Shown: positions 36,436 through 47,821 of the stretch, one piece after another | How positions within the stretch are numbered: the first letter of the stretch is position 1 | Layout: every line of letters begins with the position of its first letter | Assembly (NCBI GenBank): GCA_948567375.1 | Contig: OX419759.1 | Span: 11,004,744-11,068,743, forward strand | Origin: Lunularia cruciata | Lineage: Eukaryota; Streptophyta; Marchantiopsida; Lunulariales; Lunulariaceae | Reading direction: 5' to 3' | DNA: 64,000 nucleotides | The notes under the pieces: generated by a model | Database searches by the model: none | What the model saw: the letters and a program-made list of their open reading frames with translations, nothing else | What the model was told of the DNA's origin: nothing | Translations under genes and position numbers: made by a program

Positions 36436-36831
36436 CTAGTCAGAAATTCTTACCTTGGTGTTATACTTGAATTTGTCATTGGCTCCAATCAAATTAAACC
36501 TTATGATGTTCAACCAAGGTAGACCCAGAATGATATCGTAGTGTAGAGGTGCCACTACAAACCTCATACACTCCAAATACTCTTTCCTAATCTTGAAGGT
36601 AGCAGGATGTGAGGAATAGGATGCAGAACCTTGTCTACCATCCGCCATCATCAATCTACTTCCAATCATTGGTTTGATAAGAATACCCAATTCCTTTGCT
36701 ACTTGCATAGACATGCAATTCTCCAAACTTCTAGAATCAACCAAAATCTTATAATCCCGATTAGATATTATACCTTGCAAGTGAAGCAAACTTGCATAGG
36801 TCGAGCCTTCAATCCCATTAGAACTAATCAA
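36436..36831 (-). pseudogene. Protease region of the nested element
   Basis: Contains SSNGIEGSTYASLLHLQGII and ILVDSRSLENCMSMQVAKEL. The family D-S/T-G appears as VDSRS, so the catalytic triplet is not intact. Highly similar to 20965-21375. Confidence 0.8.
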
Positions 36832-36941
36832 GCTCCTAGTAGGCGGCTCTAAATCTCCTATTGGGATTCTTTGTTGCCCTGATCATTTTGTTCCACAAAC
36901 TCCATCTGGGCAACTTGTCAAGATCGTCCATTCCTAAGTGG

Positions 36942-36983
36942 ACATTCAGCAATGTGATGTTCAACTTGGCGACAATAAAAACA
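36942..36983 (-). pseudogene. CCHC zinc knuckle of the nested element gag
   Basis: Fourteen codons read C-F-Y-C-R-Q-V-E-H-H-I-A-E-C, a perfect CX2CX4HX4C. The knuckle lies just upstream of the protease region, as expected for gag-pro-pol order. Confidence 0.85.
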
Positions 36984-38035
36984 ACCTTCATTTTGTCATA
37001 ATCTTTCTCTATCCGCTGTACCAAATGATCTCCGTTGGATAGCATCAATCTTCATTGGTACCGGTTCTTCCACTCGTGCGTAGTGTATTGGTAGGCTTTG
37101 TGGAGGTTGAGATCAAGACCAAGTTGTTACAACCAAGAATTAAAATGCTCAACCAATTGCATGGCTTCTTCTATATTTTATGGCTCCGGCATGGTCACCT
37201 CCAATTTGGTTTGTGACGTCAATCCTCGCACAAATGGATCCAAAATTTCACCTTCTTGGATATCTGGAATTTGCATGATGATGTTTTGAAGTTGTGTGAT
37301 GTAGCTCCTTACTGAGCCAATCTATTTCAACTCCACCAATTTATCTCGTGTGGCTCAAGTGGCATTTATAGTTTGAAATCGACCAAGTATTGCATCCTTG
37401 AATTTTGCCCATGTCAAAATTGGTGCAACAATCTATCATTTAGTTTGCTCTACTCAGAATCACCACCAAAGTTTTGTTGCACCATCCAATTGGCTAGAAG
37501 CCAAGAGAATTTGTTTTTGCTCATCTTGAAGATTAGTGGCTTCAAAGTAATATTCACATAGTCAAACAAAAAATTCTCCATCGTGCTCGGAAGATTCTTG
37601 CCTTCAAACACCTTGGGTTTTGGAAATCAAATGTGATCTTCTCCATCTTGAACTGACACTCTCTCTATATGTTCTTGTCGTTGCTGGTCTTGTTCATCTA
37701 ACAATCAAGTAAGATGCTCAGTTTGTTACTGCATTGCAAGGATAACGTCCGGTATTGCCGCCATAACTACTACTCTATTCCACTACACTCAATTTATCTA
37801 ATCGATTAACACATAGATACAACACATCCACCGTTCTCCATAAGTTACAACCGGAAGTATCAAGGGTTCCTCAAACACGGTGATCATATGCAAAAAATCC
37901 TACCCAAAGCGCAAAGTGATGAATTGTGTGAAATAATGCTTGGGTAATATCTGGACATGAAAATCCCAATGGTTTGGTTGAAGTGGATTTGGTGGTCCAT
38001 GAATTCCATCCATCCCATTCCGACTCTCATACCAA

Positions 38036-38445
38036 TGTAAAAGACCAAGACCAAGGAGAGAAATAGGAGAATGGAGGCTCACATTGGGACTCTTGAATGA
38101 GGGAAAACTCTGAATGCATAGCATGAGCTTTGGCTTTGGTATTTATAGGTAGCAAACAAAGCCCTTGAGAAGCTTCTCAAGAAGCTTCCTCAAGCCGCTT
38201 TCTTAGAGTGCAAGCCAAGTTAACTAGGAAGTTTTTAAGAAACTTTCTTCTAGAAGTCGCCTACTTGATGTGCAAGCTAAGCTAGTTAGAAGCTTCTAGA
38301 AGCTACCTACTTGGGACGCAAGTTAACTAGTTGGGAAGCTTCCCAAGAAGCTTCCTAGATGCTTCTAGAATATTATAGGCTAATTTGGCTTATTCTTTAC
38401 TTCATTAGCCTTACTAACTATGTCATTAAACTCCATATTGTTACA
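38036..38445 (-). repeat. 5' LTR of the nested element
   Basis: Partner of 32806-33230, with the same termini. The minus strand shows a TATAAATACC box about 120 bp before the primer-site end. Confidence 0.9.
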
Positions 38446-40900
38446 TGCTGTTTGCCAAGAATACCATATCCACTCGGCCCATTGCCCCTAACATATGCTT
38501 GAATTGTCTCGATAGGCACATAGCTCACAAGTGTTTGAGTGGTGATGCCTATCAAGTTTATCCTATGCTGCTCTACCAAGCCAAGGCTCACAATTTGGGT
38601 CAAACAATTTAGGTTCATAGCTTGACCTAACGCTTGACACCTAGATGCCTCTGCCACTATATCACTACTATTCCATTCCAATAGTAATACTAGTGTAGAA
38701 ACCAATCACTTCTCTCTCATTTTGGCATTGGGCTCCACCAATTGCTATAATATAAGTCCAAGTCCTCCTTCTTGAAAAGCATGAGAGCTTGGGAAACTTA
38801 TAAGTGTGAGAAAAGTGGCTTGAGGGTGTCCAATTAGGTTCACCATTGTCATAAGTGACCTATTAGCCACTACCACCATCCAAAATTGATGCCTAACATC
38901 CAAGATGTCATCAACAATGATGTGTTCTAGTCATTGAATCCTATCATAAGTGCATTGTAGAGCCTCTTTGGGTAAGAGGTTTGTCCACCAAAGACGAAGA
39001 CAATGACCCTATGTTCTCACTCTAGCTGCATCTTAAAATACAATAGGTCTTATCCAAGAATGGACATGATGTGTACTCACCACCACTTTGGTGTGAGAAT
39101 CACCCATCAAAGGGATGTTCTCCAAAAGGTAAGTTAGAGAAATGGACTGATGAACCTAGAGATGTTGTAGTATACGTAATATCTCCCCAAACACACTAGA
39201 ACGGGCATCTTGAGGACCTAGACCTTAGCTAAGATGTGTATATCCCTAACATGGCCATCCCAAAATCACCAAATGACCAAGACCATGTCTCTCCAAGGCT
39301 TGTGTCCTTAGTAAGGAAATATTTACTGATAGGATCTTTTGGTAATACTTGATTATTGACATTGGTAATAACTTAGGATACCGATAGGCCAAGTGTACCA
39401 CATGATGTAGAGAGACTCACCTAGTAGTCTTATTTCTCTCCACATACAAGTACCTCTGTACTCATATACCCACTTGTAGGACCGCAACTAGTCTAGTGTT
39501 TATCCCACCAAATAACTCCAATAAGCATACTCCCTCTACTAGATATTGCTAAGAAATGAGTACGGTTTCCAAAGGTATTATGGTAATTGACTCTAGAGCT
39601 CATCTTCACACTCATTTCCTGGTGGTACAAAGGCTCCACTCCAAGCCTATTACACCAAGAGATCTGCTTGCTACTCCTCTAAACTCCACAATCGAACATC
39701 CAAGGTGGATAGAATGATCCCACTCATACTCCAAATCCAAGTGATCTTCTCTAGCATTGGAGTCTCTTCTGCATGGGCGTTCCTCTTCAATAAGTTACCA
39801 AGCCAAGTAATTCCACCATTGAAAGCTGAAATTGATGTTGCCATGGTCTAGGATTGTAGTGAGCCAAGATTGCCTTTATTGAAGTGTATTGGTAGGCAAC
39901 ATAATTATCTCTCACCTAATTGCCAACTTGGTCTATAGAAGGCTATCTCCTCCCAATAGTCAATACTAAATTCCATGGGGTATAGCACTACTCCTCCAAC
40001 TAGCAAATCATAAGACTCAACTATTGTTGCAATGGCTTGAGCTCTCACCACCAAGCTATTATTCAGATGACCAAGCTAAACCTGGACAACAAGCTAAGAC
40101 CCTCTATGGTGTATAGACCTTCCTTGAAAGTCCCACCAAATGAAAAATCCCCCTCTAGTTATTCAATAAGACAACCTCGGGTGTGAATTGTGCTCACTCA
40201 AAGGCCGGTCTAGTTGGTAACTCCTCCAATATTTCCATTGTTGCTTGCCATAAACCATTGATTGTTGAGCGGATCCCATGCTTATCAACCAAGTCAACTC
40301 CACTATCAACCACCTTTGTTCTAATACTAGAAACCACATCATCCTTACTCTTACAAAGCATGATAGCCAACCAGAACACTGGGGTTAGGTCAACTCCCAA
40401 TGTAAACATGTCACTAATTGAAAATAAAGGGCAATGCATAATCAACTAAGCTATCTGTAACATTGTGCTAGACTCAATCTATGTAATAGCAGGTGGTTGA
40501 CTAATAGGTAGTCTATCATGCACCCCATCACCACCTACCACAACTGCACTTGGATGTCTAGGAGCCATGGATGTTGTCTATAGTGCCTTTGAGAGCATAA
40601 AAGACTAAGGAAGTCTGACCTGTCTACTAGCCTCTCCTCTTTGTAGGTCCAACTCTATTGATGCTCCTCTAGGCTCTAGAGCACGTACTGCACTCCTAGT
40701 CATTGCAATAGATGCATCCATTTACACTGCTCCACACATGAAGTCCAAAATGTCTCTATCACTAGCATATGAGATGGAAGTCTTAGCACCCAAATTTGAT
40801 CTCCCCTCAACTATGGCCATATTAGCCAATTGCTCAATCCAAGTAGCCACAACTATATCAAAAGTAAAGGCAGGTATTGCACTCCTACTAGGTGTAGATC
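38446..40900 (-). pseudogene. Degenerate gag-pol junction of the outer element
   Basis: Interior DNA of the outer element between its zinc knuckle and the nested insertion. Short frames only; 38705-38418 may be the decayed protease region. No independent gene is seen. Confidence 0.45.
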
Positions 40901-41000
40901 CTCTACCACCACCTCTACCACTTCATCCTCCATGACCTGAAGCTCCTTTACCACCTGCCATAGCAGCCCTACCACTCTATAACTCCGGATGTAGGTCAAA

Positions 41001-41042
41001 GCATTGGTCACTAGAGTGACCATATCTATGACAATGCTCACA
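41001..41042 (-). pseudogene. CCHC zinc knuckle of the outer element gag
   Basis: Read in the frame of TGT at 41042, the 14 codons give C-E-H-C-H-R-Y-G-H-S-S-D-Q-C, a perfect CX2CX4HX4C nucleocapsid knuckle. The frame around it is interrupted, and gag starts near 42138. Confidence 0.85.
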
Positions 41043-43072
41043 TTATCTTTGTGTTGGCTATGATGCATTAGAGGTATCACATCTATTGTCTTGTGTACAC
41101 TCTTTCCTATGGTGAGGTCCACAAGTCCAACCAGCAATACCACCACTCATTGGTTATTGTTGACCTAAAAATGAAGGCAAAGGTCTAGCAACAGTAGGCC
41201 TTCCACTCACTCCATAAGATCTAGGCTGTCTACCCCATCCTCAAAAAACCAACTGGGTGTGGTGCACTTTTCTGCACTTTGGAAGAAGTAACAACTATGG
41301 ATGAGGTCTCCTTACCAAATCCAAATGTCACCACTCCCTCCTCCACTATGTTGAGCTAAATATGCTAAAACAAAGACTACCACCAAAGTAGGCAAAGTAG
41401 CTTGTAACATCACAGACTCTATGTCACAACTCCTTGTCCAATATCCCATACCAAAACTAGACTGCTTGGGCTTCAATAACTCCATGAGTAAATTTGATCA
41501 GCCATCTCATGCGAGTGTATGTCTTGCATATGCTCTCTCCAGCCTTCCATTGGAACTACTACAAGCTCCTCTACTTGTCAGTCCGTACTCCTTGGTAGTT
41601 CTATCTCAAACATTGAAAGAACTCCACCATGGGGTTACACCTTGATACTACACCACCTCATGTTGTGGTACCTCTACTTGTAGTAGCACTATCTCCAACT
41701 AGTGCACCTCCACTAGCTCCATCAATGCTACTAGAGCTAAAACTCATATGTAATGTAGATCTACTCTTCGCAAACTGATGGAGACATAGTTCAAAGACCA
41801 AAATTGTCTCCATAGCTCTATCTCCTCCAAGTGAGCTCTCCTAAACTCAAAGTTGTCATCTATCAGTAAATTCTATTGTTGAAACAACCCATCCATGCCA
41901 TGAAAGGTGTGAACAAAGTCGGGTTCCACATTTATTGCAAGTAACACCAATTATTAAACTCTTGGATGAAGTTATCCAACTCAATGGTTCCCATTGTACC
42001 AAAGTAATACCTTGGGCCTTTGGAGGCCCTATAAATCTTGTCTATGTCCCACAACAACGATGTAGACACACCGAGTGCACTCTCAACTAAATCAACTTTT
42101 GTGTCAAACTCTAACTCAAAGTCAATCTTCTCTCTCATTGGGACCTAAGATACAAGTTGATACTAAGCACCACTTTGAGTAAACCCACTATATATTGTAG
42201 CACTATCTTCTCTAAAATCCCCAAAGAACTCCATCTTGACAAAGTAACTGCAAATTGTAAACCGCAACCCGTAATTGTAACCACCACAAACTGCAACCAT
42301 TGCAAGCATCCCACCAAGAATCATCACCAAAGTGCTAACACCAAGTGCCACCACCAAGTGCAAACACTAACGGAACACTACCCACTATTGTAAGCCTAAT
42401 TGAGACAACTACACTACGGGAAAGGGTGACTTGTAACCTACCATCATAACATGCATTCTCACGGTCTCCAAGTCATCACTTCTTACCTCACCGAAGAGAA
42501 ATACAAGTAGTCTGACTAGTCATCACTCCAGCCTCACTACCAAGAGCACTCTTAAGCACCAACACTCAGAATTTAGGGTATCTCACACAAATGTTATGCA
42601 CAAAAAAGAAGTAAAGAATGGAAGGGATCTAATCATAAGAAATCTAAACAAAAACACTCCATCTCATAAATCCACAATAGACTGACTTTGTCACCATTTG
42701 GCATTTGATATTATAGGAGTTCATATATACATCATAAGCTACCAAGATCATCAAGAATGAAATCAAATTGTCTCTCCTGGCCAAAGCTACATGTGTATAG
42801 ATAACACTGGAACAATCATTAGGACAACAAGTGAGAGTGGACTTGTTGGCTAGGGCATAAATCTAGGAACTAGAGATCTAGGAGTCAAATCCAAACTTGA
42901 GTGCTTCTACACACCATCTGCCTCACTACCAAATCTACATCAATCAAACAAGCTTCTGCACACTAAAGAAAATCTAAACTCCAATTGAGCTACCAACGAT
43001 CAACAAGTCTTGGAGATACCGCCAACACTCTCAATTCCTGCACTCGATTTCCCCTTGACCTCAGTTCTATGA

Positions 43073-43522
43073 TGTAATTAGATTATTTCTCAACTCAAAT
43101 CACATTCAATCAGATCAATATTTGATTTATCACTCAATAATTTGTCAATAATTGGACACTAATTACAGTCAAGCCACACCCACTTTAGCTAAGAGAATCC
43201 AAGTGATGATTGCCAGCCTCTATCCATCATAACCAAGAACTCAAAGGCTCAACATCAAAGAAGTGAGCTCTTTGGAGCTGCACTTCAAAAGTATACCCCT
43301 TGAACTTGACCTAGGTCTCAAACCCTAATGGTCCCATTGATGGCACATCCTATGGTGCAAATGGTGCAAACTGATGGTGGGCCCCACCATATAATCAATA
43401 CTCTAAACACAAAATTTTACACAACAAGTAGTCTATGTGTAACTACTAAAATACCTCTAACTACTAACACTACTACTCCAGAATCTGAGCCATCTAGATG
43501 CGACACTACAAATGGCGTGACA
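43073..43522 (-). repeat. 5' LTR of the outer element
   Basis: The 450-bp partner of 28767-29221. Its minus-strand start reads TGTCACGCC. The first 100 bp expected from the other LTR are missing. On the inner side the minus strand reads TCATAGAACTGAGGTCAAGG, which could be a decayed tRNA-Met primer site. Confidence 0.8.
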
Positions 43523-43526
43523 AAAC

Positions 43527-43670
43527 CTAATGAATGAAACTCAATATTGCTAGAAGTATTGCACAAGTCCACCTTTAGATTTTCACACACACTTAAACAT
43601 TTACTCTGCGTGACTCTACATGAAGATGAGGAAGTAGATACAATAATATGGCTTTTCTTGGCTTTCCTAG
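43527..43670. repeat. Repeat R, right fragment beyond the outer Ty3/gypsy element
   Basis: Begins CCTAATGAATGAAACTC, continuing the R sequence cut at 28668. It then jumps to the CCACCTTTAGATTTTC block seen at 26253 and 52049, so part of R is deleted here. Confidence 0.7.
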
Positions 43671-44844
43671 GGCGAGGGTAAATTGGCGTAGTCGTACATG
43701 CAGTGCAGCATGGCAGGCATCCCCATGTCCAAATTATTTGATGCCTTTCTTTCTTCGAGCAAAAGCCACGTAAATAATAAAAATAAAAATAATAAAAATA
43801 ATCCCAAAATAAATATTTGGGGATTATTTTCCCCTTGTTTTAAAAAAATATACGGAGCTAACTATATTTGGAATAAGGAAGAGCGTCCTTTTGATGATAA
43901 AAGTACCAAATTAGATATTGGGTAATCCACAGCATCACTATACCTTCTTTGTTCATTGCTGGTTAGTTATTTATCAGCACAAGTTTAGCTTAGACGTGTT
44001 TGGAATTACTCGTTGTGGTATATAATTCAAGGAAACGATGTTCTTGTCAATTTTTCAGTGTGAGTTGACAAACTGTACCACAACAACACTTGACTAGTTG
44101 TAGTTTATCCGAATAAATTGTTTGTGCAGTAGAATATCATATCTATCTCTCAAATCTTGCTCCTCTAATTAACTCAAAGATAGTATCGCATGCTATCGTT
44201 AGTATTACACTAACTATTGCAATGCAAGTCTAGTCTGACCTTATCCATATGTAATGTTGGAATGGGTAGCATCTTGTAAGTTTCATAGACAAAATTTGAA
44301 ACGCACGGGTTGATGATTCAATTGCATTAGATAATATATAGGCGGGAAGTGAATGAATTGTGCATTAAGATCTGATGTTGTTTAATTGCTCTTGTGGACT
44401 CCCTCTGAGCGGGATATGATCATTTTCTCAGATTCCATACGACAAAGTGACATTTAGGTTTCTCAATAGGTTGTGGATACTTATGGGATGACTTTGCATA
44501 ATCCTAAACTAAGTTCTATGCGTCACGGTATACTGGGGTGAAGGAATTTTTTCATATATATATATTGATTATCTAGAACCATAGAAATTTGACCCAGAAC
44601 AAGAACTTTGCCCTTGCATGTTACCACAAGTGTTAGAACGATAGAAACCTGCAAGCCATATGAAACTCAATTTTTACAATTAGTTAACCTTGGGAAGCCC
44701 TGCCTTCTTGTTTCGAGAGGATACTAGTCCCTTGGTCCGATCATATAAAACATCTTACAAAAGTCCACACCTAAGTCCACTCATTGAGGATAAACTTTTT
44801 TCCAACTCATGTGCATGTTCTCTATTCTCTATTAGCTATAGGAA

Positions 44845-44935
44845 AAGGCGACCACATAGGATAACAATAAGGTGGGGAAGACCTCATCAAGCCATACAAG
44901 GATAAAATATAAGAGGTAAAATTGGACTAAGCACT
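44845..44935 (+). repeat. Dispersed hairpin element, copy 2
   Basis: AAAGGCGACCACATAGGATA, followed by GGGGAAGACCTCATCAAGCC, AAGGATAAAAT and GAGGTAAAATTGG. This is the copy most like the one at 2469, including the tail. Confidence 0.65.
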
Positions 44936-46127
44936 AGTAATACATGAGAATATTTCTTACTACAACTAAGAAATTTGTAAATCTATGTAAATTTATATTT
45001 GTAAATCTTACTACGTCTAAGTTATATAAATCTATGTTGTCTAAGTACTACTTGAGTATCCAAAGAAGCATAATCTAATATACCTTTTCTTTACGGATTG
45101 CACCAAGTACTATCATTATGTAGAGCAATGGATACACGTTGTTTAAAACATGCTACAAAGTAGGAAAATGAAAATGGGACCCTATAGCTAATATGATATG
45201 TTCTCATGAATATCCTTGATACTATTGTGGGTAAGTATTTTCCGGCCTTTAAAAGCACACCATGTCATATGGATCCCTGCTGCATCTAGTGTAGAATCAT
45301 ATTGACATGTGAGTAATGTGTAACTTAAATGGGAGTACCAAACCTAGGTTTTGGTGTATAGAAAGTAGTTGGCACAAGTTGCAAAGCAATGTCAAGCTAG
45401 TATCCAAGAGCTCACTAGAGCAAGAGAAAAGATGAGTCATAGTAGTATAAGGAATGGATGAGTCAACCAAGAGAATGTAGCACATGTTGAAATTGTTATT
45501 CCATCAAAGAAGATTGCAAATCTCTTGTCCAATCAATAGATAAGTAAGAAGACAAATGGAAAGCACTCTCATGCCTGTGATTATAGACAATCCTTCATAG
45601 AATAGCACTTGGAGAGAAAAAGATTTGTTGATCATATTTGTCTCCAAGATGTGCTTATTAACCATTACAAAATGAGGGGAAAATAGGGGTGCCAAGAGAA
45701 CACAACTACAAAAAAATACTATTACTTTAGTCTCCTCTTTAGATAATAGGCTTACCTCTCTGCATGAGATAGATAGATATGTATGTCTACACCCCTACAT
45801 AAGTTCAACAGAGATGTCTATCTACCCCTCTGCACCATATCAAAAGAGATTTGTGTGTCCCCACTGAATCCTTGTTAGACACTCGAATATATTTCTGGTT
45901 CAATAATATTACTAAAGACTCTCATAAACTTACTACAATGATGCCCATTATAAACTTACTAAGATGATGCCCACTTTTCATAATAGCCACCAGTCACAAG
46001 AATGACCGAACACGGCAGGATAGAAGGATAGAGGGCGACCACATGGAAGGATGGGAAACCCATGAAGCCGTAAGGGAGAGACAAAAGAGGTAAAATGCGG
46101 CTAGAAAACGAGAAAATGGCAGGTTTT

Positions 46128-46160
46128 GTTGGAGAACAATAACCGGGTTTGTTCTCCAAC
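46128..46160. other. Perfect 12-bp hairpin in A1
   Basis: GTTGGAGAACAA and TTGTTCTCCAAC are separated by 9 bases. The A2 counterpart at 55232-55264 has GTTTGAGAACAA and TTGTTCTCAAAC, so a change in one arm is matched in the other. Confidence 0.8.
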
Positions 46161-47460
46161 AGAAAATGGTAGGTTTTGTTGAGAACCTGGTTTTTCCCGG
46201 TAGTTCGTATCAAGATAGTATTCCTTTCTGGTTGAAGAGTTTCTTTTGTGTTGAACAATAACCACAGGTTTCAACGTATCCTAAAACAAGATGATAGAGA
46301 GTAGATTGTTGATAAGTATAGTCGTATGAGTATGAAGGATATCGCATGGTGTAACTGAATGCAAAGGATAAGAAAGAGCTTGACTGAAGTAAAGTCTAGG
46401 CAAGGGAACACTATGCATGGGCCGCTGTAGCTTAACCTCAGTCAAGTGTTGTAGGCTACAGATAGCACGTGAGTGGCTGGAAGTTCATCGACTAAACCCA
46501 ATCCGGCAGTTTAAAGCTTAATTTCCCAAAATCGATCTAGTTTGTTCGTTTGCTTGCTATAATCTTGAGGTAACAGTTCTTAGGGTTGATCAAATATGAG
46601 AAATTATGTGCAGAAGCCTTTCAAATGAGGGGGGACCCACACCCACGAATATATTCAGTTCCCCTATACACTCCAGTATAGAGTATTGATCACATTGTTC
46701 GATGAACAAACAGGTAGGTAGTTTGCCAATATGACATGCGATCGAGCAACACTAGGGAATTTCTCCATTTCTGTGTCCGGAAGTGGGACAATATGTCCTA
46801 TAGCTGAGTTATAAGTTCCCACCCAAGTTTAGAGCAGTGTAGAAAAAGAACCATACTTGAGTGCTAAACCCACTTGAGTGCTGACCAAGTCCGATCAGCT
46901 TCTAGAGCTTGAATGGAGTGGACAGTTTTGGTGCTACCATCAAAGGTGAACAAGGAAGGTACTTATCTTACACTGAACCACCTATATGTTTGCTGAACAG
47001 CTTCTCTTGAGCTTCGTCCGTTCGATATTACTTTAAAAATCTATCATTAATTCTCGGAGGGAAGTTCGATAACAGCTTAGAGTAGTTGTCTGCACCATCA
47101 AACTTACATCGAAGGCCTTATCTTGTAAAGACACCTACAACAGGGCAGTCCAATACTACTGCAGCGTTCACTCTTGAACCTGTGAAGGTTAAGAGCACGC
47201 CTTATTAGAGCATGCCTAATTCGAAGAAGTAGGTCCTTAAAATGTGCTGGTGATTTGCAGAATTGTACTTGCAGAAATCAAGTATCTTCAAGTACGCGAG
47301 CTTCTCACATCAGCCGCGCAATTATTCAAAACCTTGTTAACGATGAAAGGCATAGTTAATGTTTTTGTTAACTTTCTTATTTTCATGTTGTACAGGACTT
47401 GGAGTAACTTTATCTTCTTATTAGCATCTTCATTATTGTACATTACTACAAACGAGAAGG

Positions 47461-47510
47461 AGGACGACCGCGTAGAAAAGAAGAAGGATGGGAAGACCCC
47501 ATCAAGCATG
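47461..47510 (+). repeat. Dispersed hairpin element, copy 4
   Basis: GACGACCGCGTAG head, then GATGGG-AAGAC-CCCATC (47487-47503), a perfect 6-bp stem, then AAGC. It lies inside A1, and the equivalent position in A2 lacks it. Confidence 0.65.
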
Positions 47511-47699
47511 CAAACTACAAACCGAGTTACATTACTGCAAACCGAGTCCCATGATCCGCATCTGAGGTATTGACTGGACGCAAGGTTAGATCTTTCACGT
47601 GAACGATGGAACTCAAAGAGAATTAACTGCCGATGGGGCATACCGAATGCATGACTCTTAAAGAGCACGGCCCCACGATTGTGAAGCAACGTAACTTAC

Positions 47700-47821
47700 A
47701 TGGCTCTAAATATTCCTTGTAGTCTAAATATCTTTCCAACCTTTTCTAGGTGCAGCAGCAGTCTCATCAGCTCTACCTCGTCGCATTCTCTGTACTTCAG
47801 TGCTTTCTCCAGTAACGACGC
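47700..47821 (-). CDS. Conserved 122-nt exon of an unidentified gene, A1 copy
   Basis: Between a TTTTGCAG acceptor and an AT/GTAAGT donor, this block encodes a helical ASLLEKALKYRECDEVELMR, then LLLHLEKVGKIFRLQGIFRA. The A2 copy (56826-56705) has the same length, phase and splice signals, with five differences: two silent and three replacements. That pattern supports a real coding exon rather than chance. An upstream hydrophobic exon (about 47970-47890) reads SETLLTLLFLFTSAMAILGI. The join between the two is not resolved. In A1 the gene is cut off upstream by the 2.1-kb deletion, so this copy is probably dead. I do not recognise the family. Confidence 0.4.

Larger units (their letters stand above)
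32806..38445 (-). mobile_element. Nested Ty3/gypsy retrotransposon
   Basis: The element is complete in outline on the minus strand, 5.6 kb. LTRs are 32806-33230 (425 bp) and 38036-38445 (410 bp); both run from TGTAACAATATGG to CTTTTACA/CTTTAACA. A primer site, TTGGTATGAGAG, follows the 5' LTR. The order is gag with zinc knuckle (36942-36983), protease (36831-36436), RT (36348-35487), RNase H region (35429-35088) and integrase (34667-33621). The integrase has an HHCC zinc-binding part. A purine-rich GCAGTGGAGGAATA precedes the 3' LTR. The two LTRs differ at many positions and pol is interrupted, so the insertion is old. Flanking pentamers (GGTTG, TGCTG) match only weakly. Confidence 0.9.
28669..43521 (-). 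mobile_element. Outer Ty3/gypsy retrotransposon with a nested insertion
   Basis: The minus-strand element is about 14.9 kb including 5.6 kb of nested insertion. Matching LTR bodies lie at 28767-29221 and 43073-43522, with shared stretches such as GAGCTGCACTTCAAAAGTATA and TCTCAAACCCTAATGGTCCC. The order on the minus strand is gag (start near 42138, zinc knuckle 41001-41042), RT (32176-31796), RNase H region, then integrase (30750-30230). RT before integrase defines Ty3/gypsy. Pol is split by stops and frameshifts, so the copy is dead. AAAAC flanks it at 28664-28668 and 43522-43526, matching the 5-bp duplication expected for this class. The polypurine-like AAGGGGAC on the minus strand lies near 29335. 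Confidence 0.88.
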
